Shown piece after piece: positions 24,930 to 34,521 of a stretch of 64,000 bases of DNA. Source of the DNA: CAZGAQ01 sp964523405 (GTDB taxonomy: Bacteria > Planctomycetota > Phycisphaerae > UBA1845 > Fen-1342). Position 1 is the stretch's first letter, and every line of letters starts with the position of its first letter. Where the stretch lies: contig CAZGAQ010000017.1 of NCBI GenBank assembly GCA_964523405.1, positions 1 to 64,000 of the forward strand, written 5' to 3'. A model generated the notes under the pieces. It was not told where the DNA came from and searched no databases. It worked only from the letters and a program-made list of their open reading frames with translations. Made by a program: the position numbers and the translations under genes.

Positions 24930-26777
24930 ATGACGAGTCGCAGCGCGGGTCGGATGGGAGCGTGGTTGTTTCTGGTCACCCTGGCTGGTGCACTGGGGGG
25001 CTGTCCGGCGCCGGAGAACAAGCCGCGCGGGACGGCGGTCTACGTGACGATGCGTGACGGGACACGGATCGCCATCGATGTGTGGCTGCCGGCGGGGCTG
25101 GCGGCGGACGCCAAGGTGCCGACCGTGATGCGGATGACGCGGTACTGGCGGGCGGCGGGGCTGGTGAACTACGACGAAGCCGACGACGGGGCGGCGTACG
25201 AAGCGGGGTTCTACAATGCGCGGGGGTATGCGTGGGTCAGCGTGGATGCCCGTGGCACGGGGGCGTCGTTCGGCGTGAGCACGAGTCCGTGGTGCGCCGT
25301 GGAACTGGCCGACTACCGCGAGGTGGTCGACTGGGTGATTGCGCAGACGTGGTCGAACGGGCGGGTCGGGGCGGATGGCATCAGCTACGAGGGGAACACG
25401 GCGCTCTTGCTGTCGGCGTTGGGACATCCGGCCGTGAAGGCGGTGGTGCCGCGGTTTTTCGATTTCGATCCGTACGCGGCGCCGGCGATGCCGGGCGGGA
25501 TCTTCGACGACAATTTCATCCGGGCATGGACGGCGAGCAACGACGCACAGGACCGCAACGACCTGTGCGCGATGGCGGCGCTGGCGGGGATTGGCTGCAA
25601 CGTCTTGAAGAGCCTCATCACCGGTCCCAAACCCGTCGATGCGGACACGGACGGGAGCCTGCTGACGGCTGCGCTTGCCGAGCATGCGGCCAACACGGAC
25701 GTGTACGCGGCGCTCAAGGCGATAACGTACCGCGATGATCCGTTCGACGCGCAAGGGGTGACGATGGCGGCGATCAGCCCGTACAGCTTCGGGGACGCGA
25801 TCAGCGCGGGGCAGACGCCGTGGTACTCGTGGGCGAGCTGGCTGGACGCCGGGACGGCCGACGGGGCGCTGGCGGCGTACGCGACGTGCACGAATCCGCA
25901 GAAGGTGATCATCGGGCCGTGGAGTCACGGGGCGGCGTTCGATGCCGATCCGTTCCATGCCGCGGACGCGGCGGTGGCGCCGACGGAGCAGGAGCAGTTC
26001 GACGACTTCATGGCGTTCTTCGACACATATCTGAAGGCCGACGTGACGATCGAGCCTGTGCGGGAGATCAAGTACTACACGCTCGGCGAGGGTGTGTGGC
26101 GAACGACAAGCGTGTGGCCGCCGGCGGGGACGACGCGGCAGACGTGGTATTTCCGGGAAGGGAACACGCTGCAGACGGAATGGCCGGACGCGGTGGAGGT
26201 GAGCGATACGTACACGGTGGACTTTACGGCGACGACGGGCACGGCGAACCGGTGGCAGACGCAGAAAGACGGGGGCGACGTGGTATACGGGGATCGGGCG
26301 GCGGCGGACGCGAAGCTGCTGACGTACACGACGGCGCCCTTGGCGGCGGACCTGCGGATCGTGGGGCATCCGGTGGTGCTCTTGTACGTGAGTTCGACGG
26401 CGACGGACGGGGCGTTCTACGTGTACCTGGAGGACGTGGGGCCGGACGGCGTGGTGACGTATTTGACCGAAGGCGAGCTGCGCGGCTTGCATCGGGCGGT
26501 CTCTGGCCACCAGCCGCCGTATAAGCAGTTCGGGCCGTATCACAGCTTCGCGCGGGAGGAAGGACGACCGCTGGTGCCGGGCGAGCTGACGGAGCTGCGG
26601 TTCAAGCTGCAGCCGACGGCGGCGCTGGTGCGGGCGGGGCACCGGTTGCGGGTGGCGATTGCGGGACACGATGCGGACACATTTGTGCGGATTCCGGCGG
26701 AGGGGGACGTGAGCATCACGGTACGTCGCGACGGGGAGTTTCCGTCGGGGATTGAGATTCCGGTGGCGGGGCAGTAG
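24930..26777 (+). CDS. CocE/NonD family hydrolase, lipoprotein
   Basis: The product has 615 residues. The ATG at 24930 has AAGGA six bases upstream. The signal LFLVTLAGALGGC ends in a lipobox Cys at about residue 25, so it is probably membrane-anchored. The alpha/beta-hydrolase domain has the nucleophile motif GISYEG (Ser152) and a GPWSHG motif near residue 330 that carries the likely catalytic His. Upstream is the family phrase MRDGTRIAIDVWLPAG. The C-terminal third is the jelly-roll domain found in X-Pro dipeptidyl-peptidase (S15) and cocaine-esterase relatives. The reaction is probably hydrolysis of an ester, amide or acyl-amino-acid substrate; the exact substrate is not deducible. It is convergent with the M3 peptidase gene, with a hairpin between them. 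Confidence 0.88.
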   Translation: MTSRSAGRMGAWLFLVTLAGALGGCPAPENKPRGTAVYVTMRDGTRIAIDVWLPAGLAADAKVPTVMRMTRYWRAAGLVNYDEADDGAAYEAGFYNARGYAWVSVDARGTGASFGVSTSPWCAVELADYREVVDWVIAQTWSNGRVGADGISYEGNTALLLSALGHPAVKAVVPRFFDFDPYAAPAMPGGIFDDNFIRAWTASNDAQDRNDLCAMAALAGIGCNVLKSLITGPKPVDADTDGSLLTAALAEHAANTDVYAALKAITYRDDPFDAQGVTMAAISPYSFGDAISAGQTPWYSWASWLDAGTADGALAAYATCTNPQKVIIGPWSHGAAFDADPFHAADAAVAPTEQEQFDDFMAFFDTYLKADVTIEPVREIKYYTLGEGVWRTTSVWPPAGTTRQTWYFREGNTLQTEWPDAVEVSDTYTVDFTATTGTANRWQTQKDGGDVVYGDRAAADAKLLTYTTAPLAADLRIVGHPVVLLYVSSTATDGAFYVYLEDVGPDGVVTYLTEGELRGLHRAVSGHQPPYKQFGPYHSFAREEGRPLVPGELTELRFKLQPTAALVRAGHRLRVAIAGHDADTFVRIPAEGDVSITVRRDGEFPSGIEIPVAGQ

Positions 26778-26806
26778 CGACGGTAACGTAGAGACAGTGA
26801 AACAGA

Positions 26807-26850
26807 ACGAGCGCCGGACGCGTGCGGAGGCGGCCGGCGCTCGTCCTCTT
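26807..26850. terminator. Bidirectional terminator candidate
   Basis: ACGAGCGCCGG (26807-26817) pairs with CCGGCGCTCGT (26834-26844), an 11-bp stem with a 16-base loop, followed on the plus strand by cctcttgttg. On the minus strand a tctgtttcactg stretch follows. It lies between convergent genes and could serve both. Confidence 0.6.
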
Positions 26851-26874
26851 GTTGCGGGGCAGCAGAGACGGCGC

Positions 26875-28581
26875 TTACAGACTCTCGATCTGTTGCATGG
26901 CCGCTTCGATGAGGGGACGCAGAGTGGCCTGCGAGAAGTCGAACTTGCAGCCGGCGGCCTTGAAGAGCTCGGGCAGCGGGCGGGCGCCGCCGAGGGCGAG
27001 GCCCTGGCGGTAGAGTGCGACGGCCTGGGCGTAATCGCCGAGGGAGTTCTTCCAGACCTGCAGGGCGCCGAGTTGGGCGATGCCGTACTCGACGTAGTAG
27101 AAGGGCACTTCGAAGACGTGCAGCTTCTTTTGCCAGGCCTGGCGGTCGTGGCGCTCAAGGCCGGTGAGGTCGAGTTCGGAGGCGAAGCGCTTGGTGAGGG
27201 ACTGCCAGTGGTCCTTCCAGGCGTCGATGCCGGCGTCGACATGGGTATAGACGTAGTGCTGGTAGGCGTCGATGCAGGCCATGTAGGGGAAGAAGGCGAC
27301 GATCTTCTCGAAGAAGCGTTTGGTGGCGCGGGGGGTGTCGGGGCCAAAGAAGGCGGCGGTGTAGGGCAGGGAGAGACACTCCATGCCCATCGAAGCGACC
27401 TCGGAGAATTCGGTCGGGGCGCCGCGGTAGGCGAGGAAGGGCTCGTTGCGGCAGGCCCAGGCGTGGAAGGCGTGGCCGCCTTCGTGCAGCAGGGTGCGGA
27501 CGTCGCCCTCGGTGCCAACGGCATTCATGAAGATGAAGGGAACGCGCTCCTCGGCGTAGGTCACCTGATAGCCGCCGGGGGCCTTGCCCTTGCGACTGCC
27601 GAGGTCGAGGAGCGTGCGCGTGCGGAGCGTGTCGAAGATTTGGCCGAGTTCAGGATCGACCTGGTGGAAGATCTTGCTGCAGCCGCCGGAGAGCTCGTCG
27701 TCGGTCTTGAAGGGACGCAGAGGCGGCTTGTTCTCGGGATCGACGGCCATGTCCCAGGGACGCAAGGTGGCGAGGCCGAGCTTTTGTTTGCGCTGAGCGG
27801 CCATTCTCTGGACAGCGGGGACGCAGACCTGCGCGATGGCGTCGTGGAACGCGAGGCAGTCGGCGGGGGTGTAGTCGAAGCGCTCCATAGCGCGGAACGC
27901 GTACTCGCGGAAGTCCTGGCAGCCGGCATTGCGGGCGATCTGGTGGCGGATCCCGACCATCTTCACGTACAGTTCGTCGAGCTTGGCGCTGTCCTGCAGG
28001 AAGCGTTCGGCGCCGCGGCGCCAGGTATCTTCGCGTACGGCGCGGTCCGGCTCCTCCTGGTAGCGGGCGAGCTGCTGGAGGGTCTGCTCCTGGCCGGCGT
28101 AGGTCACGGTCATGGCGGCGGTGATGGCCTGGTACTCGGTCTTGAGCTTCTGATCCTCGACCATCAGGGGGATGTTCTCGTCGCGGTAGAGCGCGATGGC
28201 GTTGCGGACGCTGCGGGCGAGGACCTCGTAGCGCTGGGGGGGTAAGGTGAGGCGCGTGGCGAGGTCGGCGAACTTGCGGCGGAGCTTGTCGCGCCAGGGC
28301 TCGGCGTGGGGTTGGACGTTTTCGATGAAGTCGAGGTAGCGCTGTTGGCGCTCGGCGTCGTCGGTTTGGCAGGTCATGGCGGTATAACGGCGCGTGCCCT
28401 CCTCCTCGAAGGCAGCTTCGAGCTCGCTGCCGTCGATGAGCCATTTCTCCAGCTCCGCCACGCTGGTGATCGGGCGCCCAAGCAGTTCCTGGTAGTACGG
28501 TTCGGCCGTCGTGAAGCTGTCGAAGACGTCGGACGGCTTCAGGTAGTGACGGGGGAACTCGGCGGACGACGTAGCGGCCAT
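26875..28581 (-). CDS. M3 family oligoendopeptidase (PepF/M3B type)
   Basis: The product has 568 residues, the normal length for this family. The zinc-binding motif HEGGH is at residues 366-370 within LLHEGGHAFHAWA, and the third ligand region EFSEVASMGMEC follows about 25 residues later. The N-terminal helical lobe includes YYQELLGRPI and the family phrase YRDENIPL. These cytoplasmic metallopeptidases cut short peptides. The ATG at 28581 has GAGG six bases upstream. There is no signal peptide. It is divergent from the tricorn-like protease gene, which may make this a peptide-degradation pair, but the two do not share a transcript. Confidence 0.93.
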   Translation of the reverse strand: MAATSSAEFPRHYLKPSDVFDSFTTAEPYYQELLGRPITSVAELEKWLIDGSELEAAFEEEGTRRYTAMTCQTDDAERQQRYLDFIENVQPHAEPWRDKLRRKFADLATRLTLPPQRYEVLARSVRNAIALYRDENIPLMVEDQKLKTEYQAITAAMTVTYAGQEQTLQQLARYQEEPDRAVREDTWRRGAERFLQDSAKLDELYVKMVGIRHQIARNAGCQDFREYAFRAMERFDYTPADCLAFHDAIAQVCVPAVQRMAAQRKQKLGLATLRPWDMAVDPENKPPLRPFKTDDELSGGCSKIFHQVDPELGQIFDTLRTRTLLDLGSRKGKAPGGYQVTYAEERVPFIFMNAVGTEGDVRTLLHEGGHAFHAWACRNEPFLAYRGAPTEFSEVASMGMECLSLPYTAAFFGPDTPRATKRFFEKIVAFFPYMACIDAYQHYVYTHVDAGIDAWKDHWQSLTKRFASELDLTGLERHDRQAWQKKLHVFEVPFYYVEYGIAQLGALQVWKNSLGDYAQAVALYRQGLALGGARPLPELFKAAGCKFDFSQATLRPLIEAAMQQIESL

Positions 28582-28768
28582 GCGAACCTCATTTCCATTG
28601 GGCAGCCGGGGGCTGCGGGTGAGCGGATGCGCGAACACCCCGGATTATTTGGGGGATTGTCGCGTGGGGCAAGGGCGGCAACGGGCGAGAACGCGGGGAA
28701 GTGGGGAGGTGGGAAGGGAAGGAGGCGCGGCGAGGTGTATCGAATTGTCGGGGCGCGGGCGGCGGCGG

Positions 28769-28796
28769 TTGTCACGCGAGCGCGGGCCGGGATAAT
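28769..28796 (+). promoter_or_regulatory. Sigma70-like promoter candidate for the S41 protease gene
   Basis: TTGTCA (28769-28774), a 16-base spacer and GATAAT (28791-28796) lie 45 bases before the start codon at 28842. Confidence 0.45.
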
Positions 28797-28841
28797 CGGG
28801 CACAACGGCCGATGCGAACGGTGATTACGCAGGAGCAGCTC

Positions 28842-31800
28842 ATGCGGCGCATACATCTGGCTCTGATCGCGGTGGCGATATTCGTGCTGACGGGGACGGC
28901 GTGGGGCACGACGCTGGGTTACTACCGGCAGCCGGCGCTGCACGGGGACACGCTGCTGTTCGTGGCGGAGGGGGATTTGTGGAAGGTGGCGGTGGCGGGG
29001 GGCGTGGCGACGCGGCTAACGAGTCATCCGGGAACGGAGTCGACGCCGGCGATCTCGCCGGACGGGAAGACGGTGGGGTTTGTGGCGGAATACGAGGGGC
29101 CGGCGGAGGTGTACACGATGCCGCTGGACGGGGGGCAGCCGACGCGGCGGACGTACGACGCCGGGCGCGTGGCCGTGGTGGGATGGACGCCGGATGGGCG
29201 GCTGCTGTACGCGACCAACGCGTATGCGACGCTGCCAAACGCGCAGCTGGTGGCGCTGGATGTGCGCGCGGAGGGTGGCACGGGGCGGCGCGAGCTGCTG
29301 CCCCTGGCACAGGCGGCGGACGGGTGCTTCGACGACGACGGGGGCGCGCTGTACTTCACGCGGCTGCCGTTTCAGGGCAGTCACACGCGGCGCTACATGG
29401 GCGGGACGGCGCAGAACATCTGGAAGTTCGGTGCGGGTGACGCGGAGGCGCGGCCGCTGACGGCCGATTACGCCGGGACGAGCAAGCGGCCGATGTGGTG
29501 GCAGGGGCGCGTGTACTTCGCGAGCGACCGCGACGGGACGATGAACCTGTGGTCGATGCGGCCGGACGGGAGTGATCTGAAGCAGCACACGCGGCACGTC
29601 GGGTGGGATGTGGCGACGCCGGCGCTAGAGGGCGGGCACATTGTGTACCAGCTTGGGGCGGACCTGCACGTATTCGACATTGCGAGCGGGCAGGATCGGG
29701 CGGTAGCCATCACGCTGGACTCGGATTTCGACCAGACGCGCGAGCACTGGATCGCCAAGCCGATGGAGTACCTGACGGCGGCGCATGTGTCGCCGGATGG
29801 GGAGCGGGTGGCGTTGACGGCGCGCGGGCAGGTGTTCGTGGCGCCGCACCGGCAGGGGCGGTTGGTGGAGGCGGCGCGGCAGCCGGGGGTGCGGTATCGC
29901 GACGCGCGGTTCATGCCGGCCGGGAAGACGCTCCTGGCGCTGTCGGACGAGTCGGGCGAAGTGGAACTGTGGACGTTACCGGGCAACGGCGTGGGTGCGG
30001 CACGGCAACTCACGAAGGGTGCGGAGGTGCTGCGGTGGGAGGGCGTACCGGCGCCAAACGGGAAGCTGATCGCGCATCACGACAAGAATCTGAAGCTGTT
30101 CGTGCTGGATGTGGAGACGGGCGAGAACCGGCTAATTGACGCGGCAACCGTCGAGCCGTTCGAGGGCTTGGCGTGGTCGCCGGACAGCCAGTGGCTGGCG
30201 TACGCGGTGCAGAACGAAAACATGTTCCGGGTTGTGCGCGTGTATGGCGTGGCGGATCAGCAGGTACACGCGGTGTCGACGGAGCGGTACGAGAGCTACA
30301 GTCCGGCGTGGAGCCCGGACGGCAAGTGGCTGTACATGCTGTCGGACCGGAACCTCAAGTCGGTCGTCCACAGCCCGTGGGGGACGTACCAGCCCGAGCC
30401 GTTCCTGGACAAGAAGACAAAGATCTACCACGTGGCACTGGTGCCGGGACTGCGTTCCCCCTTCGCGCCGCGGGACGAGCTGGCGGACGCGGAGAAGGCC
30501 CGGGAGAAGGACAAGCAGAAGCCGGAAAGACCGGAGCCGCCCGAGCAGGTGCAGCCGGCGGAGAAACCCGGGCCGGAACGCAAGGAGCCGGAGCCGGCCA
30601 AGCCGGATGAGGAAGAGGAGGATGACACGGCGGTGCTGATGCGAGCGGGGGAGGTCGGCAAGGCGGAGGAGCCGAATGTGCCGGCGACGACGCCGGCGTC
30701 GCAGGGGGCGGACCAGAAGGGGCCGGACGGCAAGGACAAGATACCGGTCGTGAAGATCGAGTTTGAGGGGCTGTTGGGGCGGCTATACGAAGTGCCGGTG
30801 CCGGCGGGGAACTACAGCGATTTGCGGGTGACGGAAAAGGCTCTGTTCTGGCTGCAATTGGGGTCGGGTGACGAGAAGCGTGCGCTGGTGGCGGCGGCGA
30901 TTGCCCGCGAGGACGTCGAGGTGAAGACGGTCGCCGCCGACGTGCGTCAGTACGAGCTGGCTGCAGACGGGAAGAAGCTGCTGCTGCGGAAGGGGGACAA
31001 CCTGTACATCGTAGAGGCGGCAGCGGCGCCGGCGAACCTGGAGAAGAAGGCCGTGAACCTGGCGGGGTGGGCGCTTTCGGTGCAGCCGCGCGAGGAATGG
31101 CGGCAGATGTATACGGAGGCGTGGCGGCTGGAACGCGACTATTTCTACGACCGGGGCATGCACGGCGTGGACTGGGCGGCGCTGCGGACGAAGTACCTGC
31201 CGCTCGTGGATCGCGTGACGACGCGCGGTGAGCTGTCGGACGTGCTGGCGCAGCTCGTGTCCGAGCTGTCGGCGCTGCACATCTTTGTATATGGGGGCGA
31301 TCAGCGCAGCGGGCCGGACGCGATTCAACCGTCGTCGCTGGGTGCCGTGCTGGAGCGGGACGCGACGGCGGGCGGGTACCGCGTGGCGCACATCTACGCG
31401 TCCGACCCGGATGAGGTGGACCGGACGAGCCCGCTCGCGCGGCCGAACGTGAACGTGAAGGAGGGGGACGTGATCGAGATGGTGAACGGGACGCCGACGG
31501 TGGGCGTGCCGGACATTCAGGCGCTGCTGCGGCAGAAGGCGAAGCAGCAGGTGCTGCTGCGCGTCAAGCCGGTGGCGGGCGGGGAGGGTCGCGACGTGAT
31601 CGTGACGCCGCTGACGGCGGACGCGGCGGCTGACCTGCGCTATCACGAGTGGGAGTACACGCGGCGGAAGCTGGTGGACGAGTGGAGCGGAGGGCAGATC
31701 GGGTATGTGCACCTGCGCGCGATGAGCGGCGGCAATTTCACGGAATGGGCGAAGGGGTTTTACCCGGTGTTCACGCGGCCGGGACTGATTGTGGACGTGC

Positions 31801-32321
31801 GGCACAACAACGGCGGGAGCATCGATAGCTGGATCATCGGGCGGTTGTTGCGGAAGGCGTGGTTCTTCTGGAGCCAGCCGGTGGGGCAGCCGCCGTCGTG
31901 GAATATGCAGTACGCGTTCCGCGGGCATGTGGCGGCGCTGTGCAACGAGAAGACGGCGTCGGACGGGGAGGCGTTTGCGGAGGGCATCAAACGATTGAAG
32001 ATCGGGAAGGTGTTCGGGACGCGGACGTGGGGCGGGGAGATCTGGCTGTCGAGCAGCAACTTCCTGGTGGACAAGGGCATCGCGACGGCCGCGGAGAGCG
32101 GCGTATTCGGCCCGGAAGGGGCGTGGCTGATCGAGGGGCGCGGTGTGGACCCGGACGTGGTGGTCGACAATTTGCCGCACGCGACGTTCAAGGGCGAGGA
32201 TGCGCAACTCAAGGCGGCGGTGGATTACTTGCTGCAGGAGATCAAGGACAAGCCGGTGCCGCCAGTAGTGGTGCCCAAGTACCCGGACAAGGCGTTGCGC
32301 GCGCCGCAGAGCCGGCCGTAG
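28842..32321 (+). CDS. Tricorn-like S41 family protease
   Basis: The product has 1159 residues, close to tricorn core proteins. The ATG at 28842 has AGGAG six bases upstream. A signal peptide (LIAVAIFVLTGTAWG) indicates export, unlike archaeal tricorn. Beta-propeller repeats follow (about residues 30-545), with blades such as SPDGKTVGFVAEYEG and SPDSQWLAYAVQNENM. An acidic Lys/Glu/Pro-rich linker covers about 546-626. Then come the C1 domain, a PDZ domain (about 830-930) and the S41 domain. The catalytic serine is probably Ser1040 in KTASDGE, and VRHNNGG is the preceding oxyanion-region motif. The role is likely degradation of peptides in the periplasm or at the membrane. The long charged linker is unusual and probably flexible. 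Confidence 0.9.
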   Translation: MRRIHLALIAVAIFVLTGTAWGTTLGYYRQPALHGDTLLFVAEGDLWKVAVAGGVATRLTSHPGTESTPAISPDGKTVGFVAEYEGPAEVYTMPLDGGQPTRRTYDAGRVAVVGWTPDGRLLYATNAYATLPNAQLVALDVRAEGGTGRRELLPLAQAADGCFDDDGGALYFTRLPFQGSHTRRYMGGTAQNIWKFGAGDAEARPLTADYAGTSKRPMWWQGRVYFASDRDGTMNLWSMRPDGSDLKQHTRHVGWDVATPALEGGHIVYQLGADLHVFDIASGQDRAVAITLDSDFDQTREHWIAKPMEYLTAAHVSPDGERVALTARGQVFVAPHRQGRLVEAARQPGVRYRDARFMPAGKTLLALSDESGEVELWTLPGNGVGAARQLTKGAEVLRWEGVPAPNGKLIAHHDKNLKLFVLDVETGENRLIDAATVEPFEGLAWSPDSQWLAYAVQNENMFRVVRVYGVADQQVHAVSTERYESYSPAWSPDGKWLYMLSDRNLKSVVHSPWGTYQPEPFLDKKTKIYHVALVPGLRSPFAPRDELADAEKAREKDKQKPERPEPPEQVQPAEKPGPERKEPEPAKPDEEEEDDTAVLMRAGEVGKAEEPNVPATTPASQGADQKGPDGKDKIPVVKIEFEGLLGRLYEVPVPAGNYSDLRVTEKALFWLQLGSGDEKRALVAAAIAREDVEVKTVAADVRQYELAADGKKLLLRKGDNLYIVEAAAAPANLEKKAVNLAGWALSVQPREEWRQMYTEAWRLERDYFYDRGMHGVDWAALRTKYLPLVDRVTTRGELSDVLAQLVSELSALHIFVYGGDQRSGPDAIQPSSLGAVLERDATAGGYRVAHIYASDPDEVDRTSPLARPNVNVKEGDVIEMVNGTPTVGVPDIQALLRQKAKQQVLLRVKPVAGGEGRDVIVTPLTADAAADLRYHEWEYTRRKLVDEWSGGQIGYVHLRAMSGGNFTEWAKGFYPVFTRPGLIVDVRHNNGGSIDSWIIGRLLRKAWFFWSQPVGQPPSWNMQYAFRGHVAALCNEKTASDGEAFAEGIKRLKIGKVFGTRTWGGEIWLSSSNFLVDKGIATAAESGVFGPEGAWLIEGRGVDPDVVVDNLPHATFKGEDAQLKAAVDYLLQEIKDKPVPPVVVPKYPDKALRAPQSRP

Positions 32322-32417
32322 GGATGTCGGTGCGACGGCGGGGCGACGTGCGTATGGGCAGTGCACGCGCGCTACGGAGGCGGCGCGGTGCGCAACATTG
32401 GCCGCGGAGGGCCGACG
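32322..32417. other. Spacer between convergent genes
   Basis: A short spacer between the S41 protease gene and the glycosyltransferase gene; no strong hairpin was recognised. Confidence 0.35.
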
Positions 32418-33638
32418 CTACGCGCGTGTCGTGATGCCGGCGTAGACGTCGGCGTACAGGGCGCGCAGGCGCGCGGGCGCGAAGAACTCGGCGGCGCGGG
32501 CTTGCGCGGCAGAGGCGCGACGGCGGGATTCTTCGGGTTGCTCGAGGGCGGCGAGGATGCCGCGCGCGGCATGGGCGGGACTGCGCGGGGGGCAAAGCCA
32601 GGCGCAGGGGCCGGGGGTCAGGATTTCGCGTAACGGGGCTACGTCTGCGGCCAGCAGCGGGCAGCCGCTGGCCAGCGCCGCCACGAGTGCACCTTGAGGG
32701 GCGTCACCGGTGGGGAGATAGATCGCGAGGTCGGCGCTCGCGAGCAGGTCGGCGCGCGGCAAGCCGGGCGGGGCGAAGCGGGCGACATGCTCGTGGCGGC
32801 ACGATTCCATGAGACGGTGGATGCGCAGGCGCTCGGGGCCGTCGGGGGGCAGAAGCAGGCGGACTTCGGGGCGGATCTTCTCGGTGAGGAGCGTGCCCCA
32901 GGCGGCAACGAAGGCGCCGGTCTGACGCGTGAGCGGCGCGAGGGGGAGAATGGCGAAGTCGCCGTTGGCGAGGTTCAAGCGCTCGCGGAGGGCGGCACGT
33001 GCGGCGCTGGCGCGAGTATTGGGGATTCCGGCCGGGGCGGAGGTGGGGCGAATGACGGTGCACAGGTCGTCGGGGACACCGCGTTGGAGGACACGCCGGC
33101 GGGCGAAGTCGGTCTGACAGATGAAAGTCGGAACTGCCGCGCGACGCCCGGAGGGCGGCCAAAGCACGGATGCGAGCGCCGCGTCTGCGGTCTCGATCTC
33201 GACGACGACGCGACAGCCCGGTCCGGCAAGGGGGACGCAGGCGCGGGCGGCCGCGGGGGACCAGGCGTGGAGGAGCAGGTCGCGAGCGGGCCAGAGGTTG
33301 CGGGCCTTGAGATGGCGGCGCAGGATCTGGGCGGCAAAGGGGGCACAGAATGGGGGCAGATGGAGGCGCGCGAATTCGGCAGGGGATCGCGCGGCGGGGC
33401 GGGCGTTGGTTGAGGAAGGCATTGACCCTCCCCCTGCCCCCTCCCTAGGAGGGAGGGGAGTTGGGCCGTCGATCCCAGGCGCACAGGTGGGCATGCGGAG
33501 TGCGCCGGGGCCGAGGTGGATACAGAGCGGCTGCTCGGCGAGGTCGGGGGTGGAGCGCAGGAGGGCGAGGCGCTCGACCTGGAGGGGCGAGGTATCGGAC
33601 GAGACCACGTGAACGACGAGCTGGCGCGCTGCGGGCAT
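32418..33638 (-). CDS. GT-B glycosyltransferase-like protein
   Basis: The product has 406 residues from the ATG at 33638. The C-terminal half looks like the donor-binding domain of a family 4-type transferase: LNLANGDFAILPLAPLTRQTG, then DLLASADLAIYLPTGDAPQG and VAALASGCPLLAADVAPLRE. The acidic residue usually seen in the E-x7-E motif is replaced (TGDAPQGAL), so catalytic activity is uncertain; it could be a degenerate homologue. Residues about 58-72 (near PPREGAGGGS) are translated from the R3 dispersed repeat at 33424-33463. They are in frame and probably form a surface loop or linker. Such enzymes make glycans or glycolipids; the context does not tell which. It lies upstream of the M48-like gene on the same strand. 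Confidence 0.65.
   Translation of the reverse strand: MPAARQLVVHVVSSDTSPLQVERLALLRSTPDLAEQPLCIHLGPGALRMPTCAPGIDGPTPLPPREGAGGGSMPSSTNARPAARSPAEFARLHLPPFCAPFAAQILRRHLKARNLWPARDLLLHAWSPAAARACVPLAGPGCRVVVEIETADAALASVLWPPSGRRAAVPTFICQTDFARRRVLQRGVPDDLCTVIRPTSAPAGIPNTRASAARAALRERLNLANGDFAILPLAPLTRQTGAFVAAWGTLLTEKIRPEVRLLLPPDGPERLRIHRLMESCRHEHVARFAPPGLPRADLLASADLAIYLPTGDAPQGALVAALASGCPLLAADVAPLREILTPGPCAWLCPPRSPAHAARGILAALEQPEESRRRASAAQARAAEFFAPARLRALYADVYAGITTRA
33424..33463. repeat. Intact R3 repeat, in frame in the glycosyltransferase gene
   Basis: The 40-bp sequence from gaccctcccc to ggagttg is palindromic around a central CTAG. It matches 7112-7136 plus 7254-7268, where the MITE-like element has split the copy. 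Here it is uninterrupted and translated. Confidence 0.85.
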
Positions 33639-33707
33639 GCCCCCATTCTGCGGCAATGTAGGCGCCCTTGGCAACGGGGCGGCCGGGGGTGCGTGCCGAC
33701 GAGGGAA

Positions 33708-34307
33708 TCAGTCGGTGGTCGTAAGGGCAACGCGGCGCGCCGCGACGGACGGTGGGGCGCCGTGGCCGGCGACGACAGCTAGCAGCTCGGGCAAGGCCGC
33801 GGACGGATAGCCGGCGGCGGTGAGGAGTTCAATCGCGCGGCGGTCTGCGGCCAGTTCGACGGCGAGGGCGGCCGAACCCACGGGTGGGGGCTTGAGGCTG
33901 TCGTGGGCTTCGAGGTGGGCGAGCTCATGCGCGATGGCCGCGGCGAGCAGCGCTTCGCGCGGAAGATGATCGTACAGGCCGCGCGTGAGGTAGAGGCGCG
34001 CGGGTGGGAGGCTGAAGGCGTTGAGCTCGGCGGACGCCAGCAGGACGACGGTGTCGGGCGGTGGGGTAGTGGTGTGCGCGACAAAGCGCGCGACGATGGC
34101 GGCGAGGCGCGTTGTGGCGGCCGCATCGCGAAACGTGCCGCCGCAGCGGGCCTCGAGGTCGTGGGCGGCCTGCGTGCCGGCGAGGGCTTCGGCGCGGGCC
34201 GAGGCCGATCCGGTGGGTGGGCGCGCGCCTTGGCTCTGGCAGCCGGCGCAGGCGAGCGCGGCGGCGAGCAGGCAGAGGATGCCCGCGGACGGGGGTCGGG
34301 TGGGCAC
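33708..34307 (-). CDS. M48-like zinc metallopeptidase lipoprotein
   Basis: The product has 199 residues. A signal sequence ending LAAALACAGC gives a lipobox Cys near residue 23. The zinc motif HELAH is at about residue 127 in AIAHELAHLEAHDS, and ELAADRRAIELL follows at about 150, fitting the third ligand region of M48 peptidases. The phrase SLPPARLYLTRGLYDHL before the motif is typical of the periplasmic BepA/LoiP-like group. The protein is shorter than most M48 members (about 250-300), so it is a minimal form. Its role is probably envelope protein quality control. The GTG start at 34307 has GGGAA upstream. It is divergent from a small lipoprotein gene with a good promoter. Confidence 0.8.
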   Translation of the reverse strand: MPTRPPSAGILCLLAAALACAGCQSQGARPPTGSASARAEALAGTQAAHDLEARCGGTFRDAAATTRLAAIVARFVAHTTTPPPDTVVLLASAELNAFSLPPARLYLTRGLYDHLPREALLAAAIAHELAHLEAHDSLKPPPVGSAALAVELAADRRAIELLTAAGYPSAALPELLAVVAGHGAPPSVAARRVALTTTD

Positions 34308-34425
34308 GTCTTGTTCCCGGGCGACGATCTGCCTATAGAGTGCGAAACGAGGCGCGGGCCAGGCAAACGCTTACCGGGCGTCACGTGGTTTCTGGGCGGA
34401 GCCGGCGGCGGGGGGCGCGGTGCGA

Positions 34426-34455
34426 TTGACCGTGGCGGCGCGCGAGCGCTATAGT
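34426..34455 (+). promoter_or_regulatory. Sigma70-like promoter for a small lipoprotein gene
   Basis: TTGACC (34426-34431), an 18-base spacer and TATAGT (34450-34455) precede the start codon at 34522 by about 65 bases. Confidence 0.6.
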
Positions 34456-34521
34456 CTGGGCAAAGGGTGACGCCGCGCGGTCCGGCTTGTGGCGGCAGGT
34501 CCCAGAACTGGAGGACGCCCG

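Noticed and set aside
24903..27524. Very long minus-strand frame covering the CocE-like gene
   Set aside because: Composition is typical of an antisense shadow; its start region overlaps the real M3 peptidase gene in another frame.
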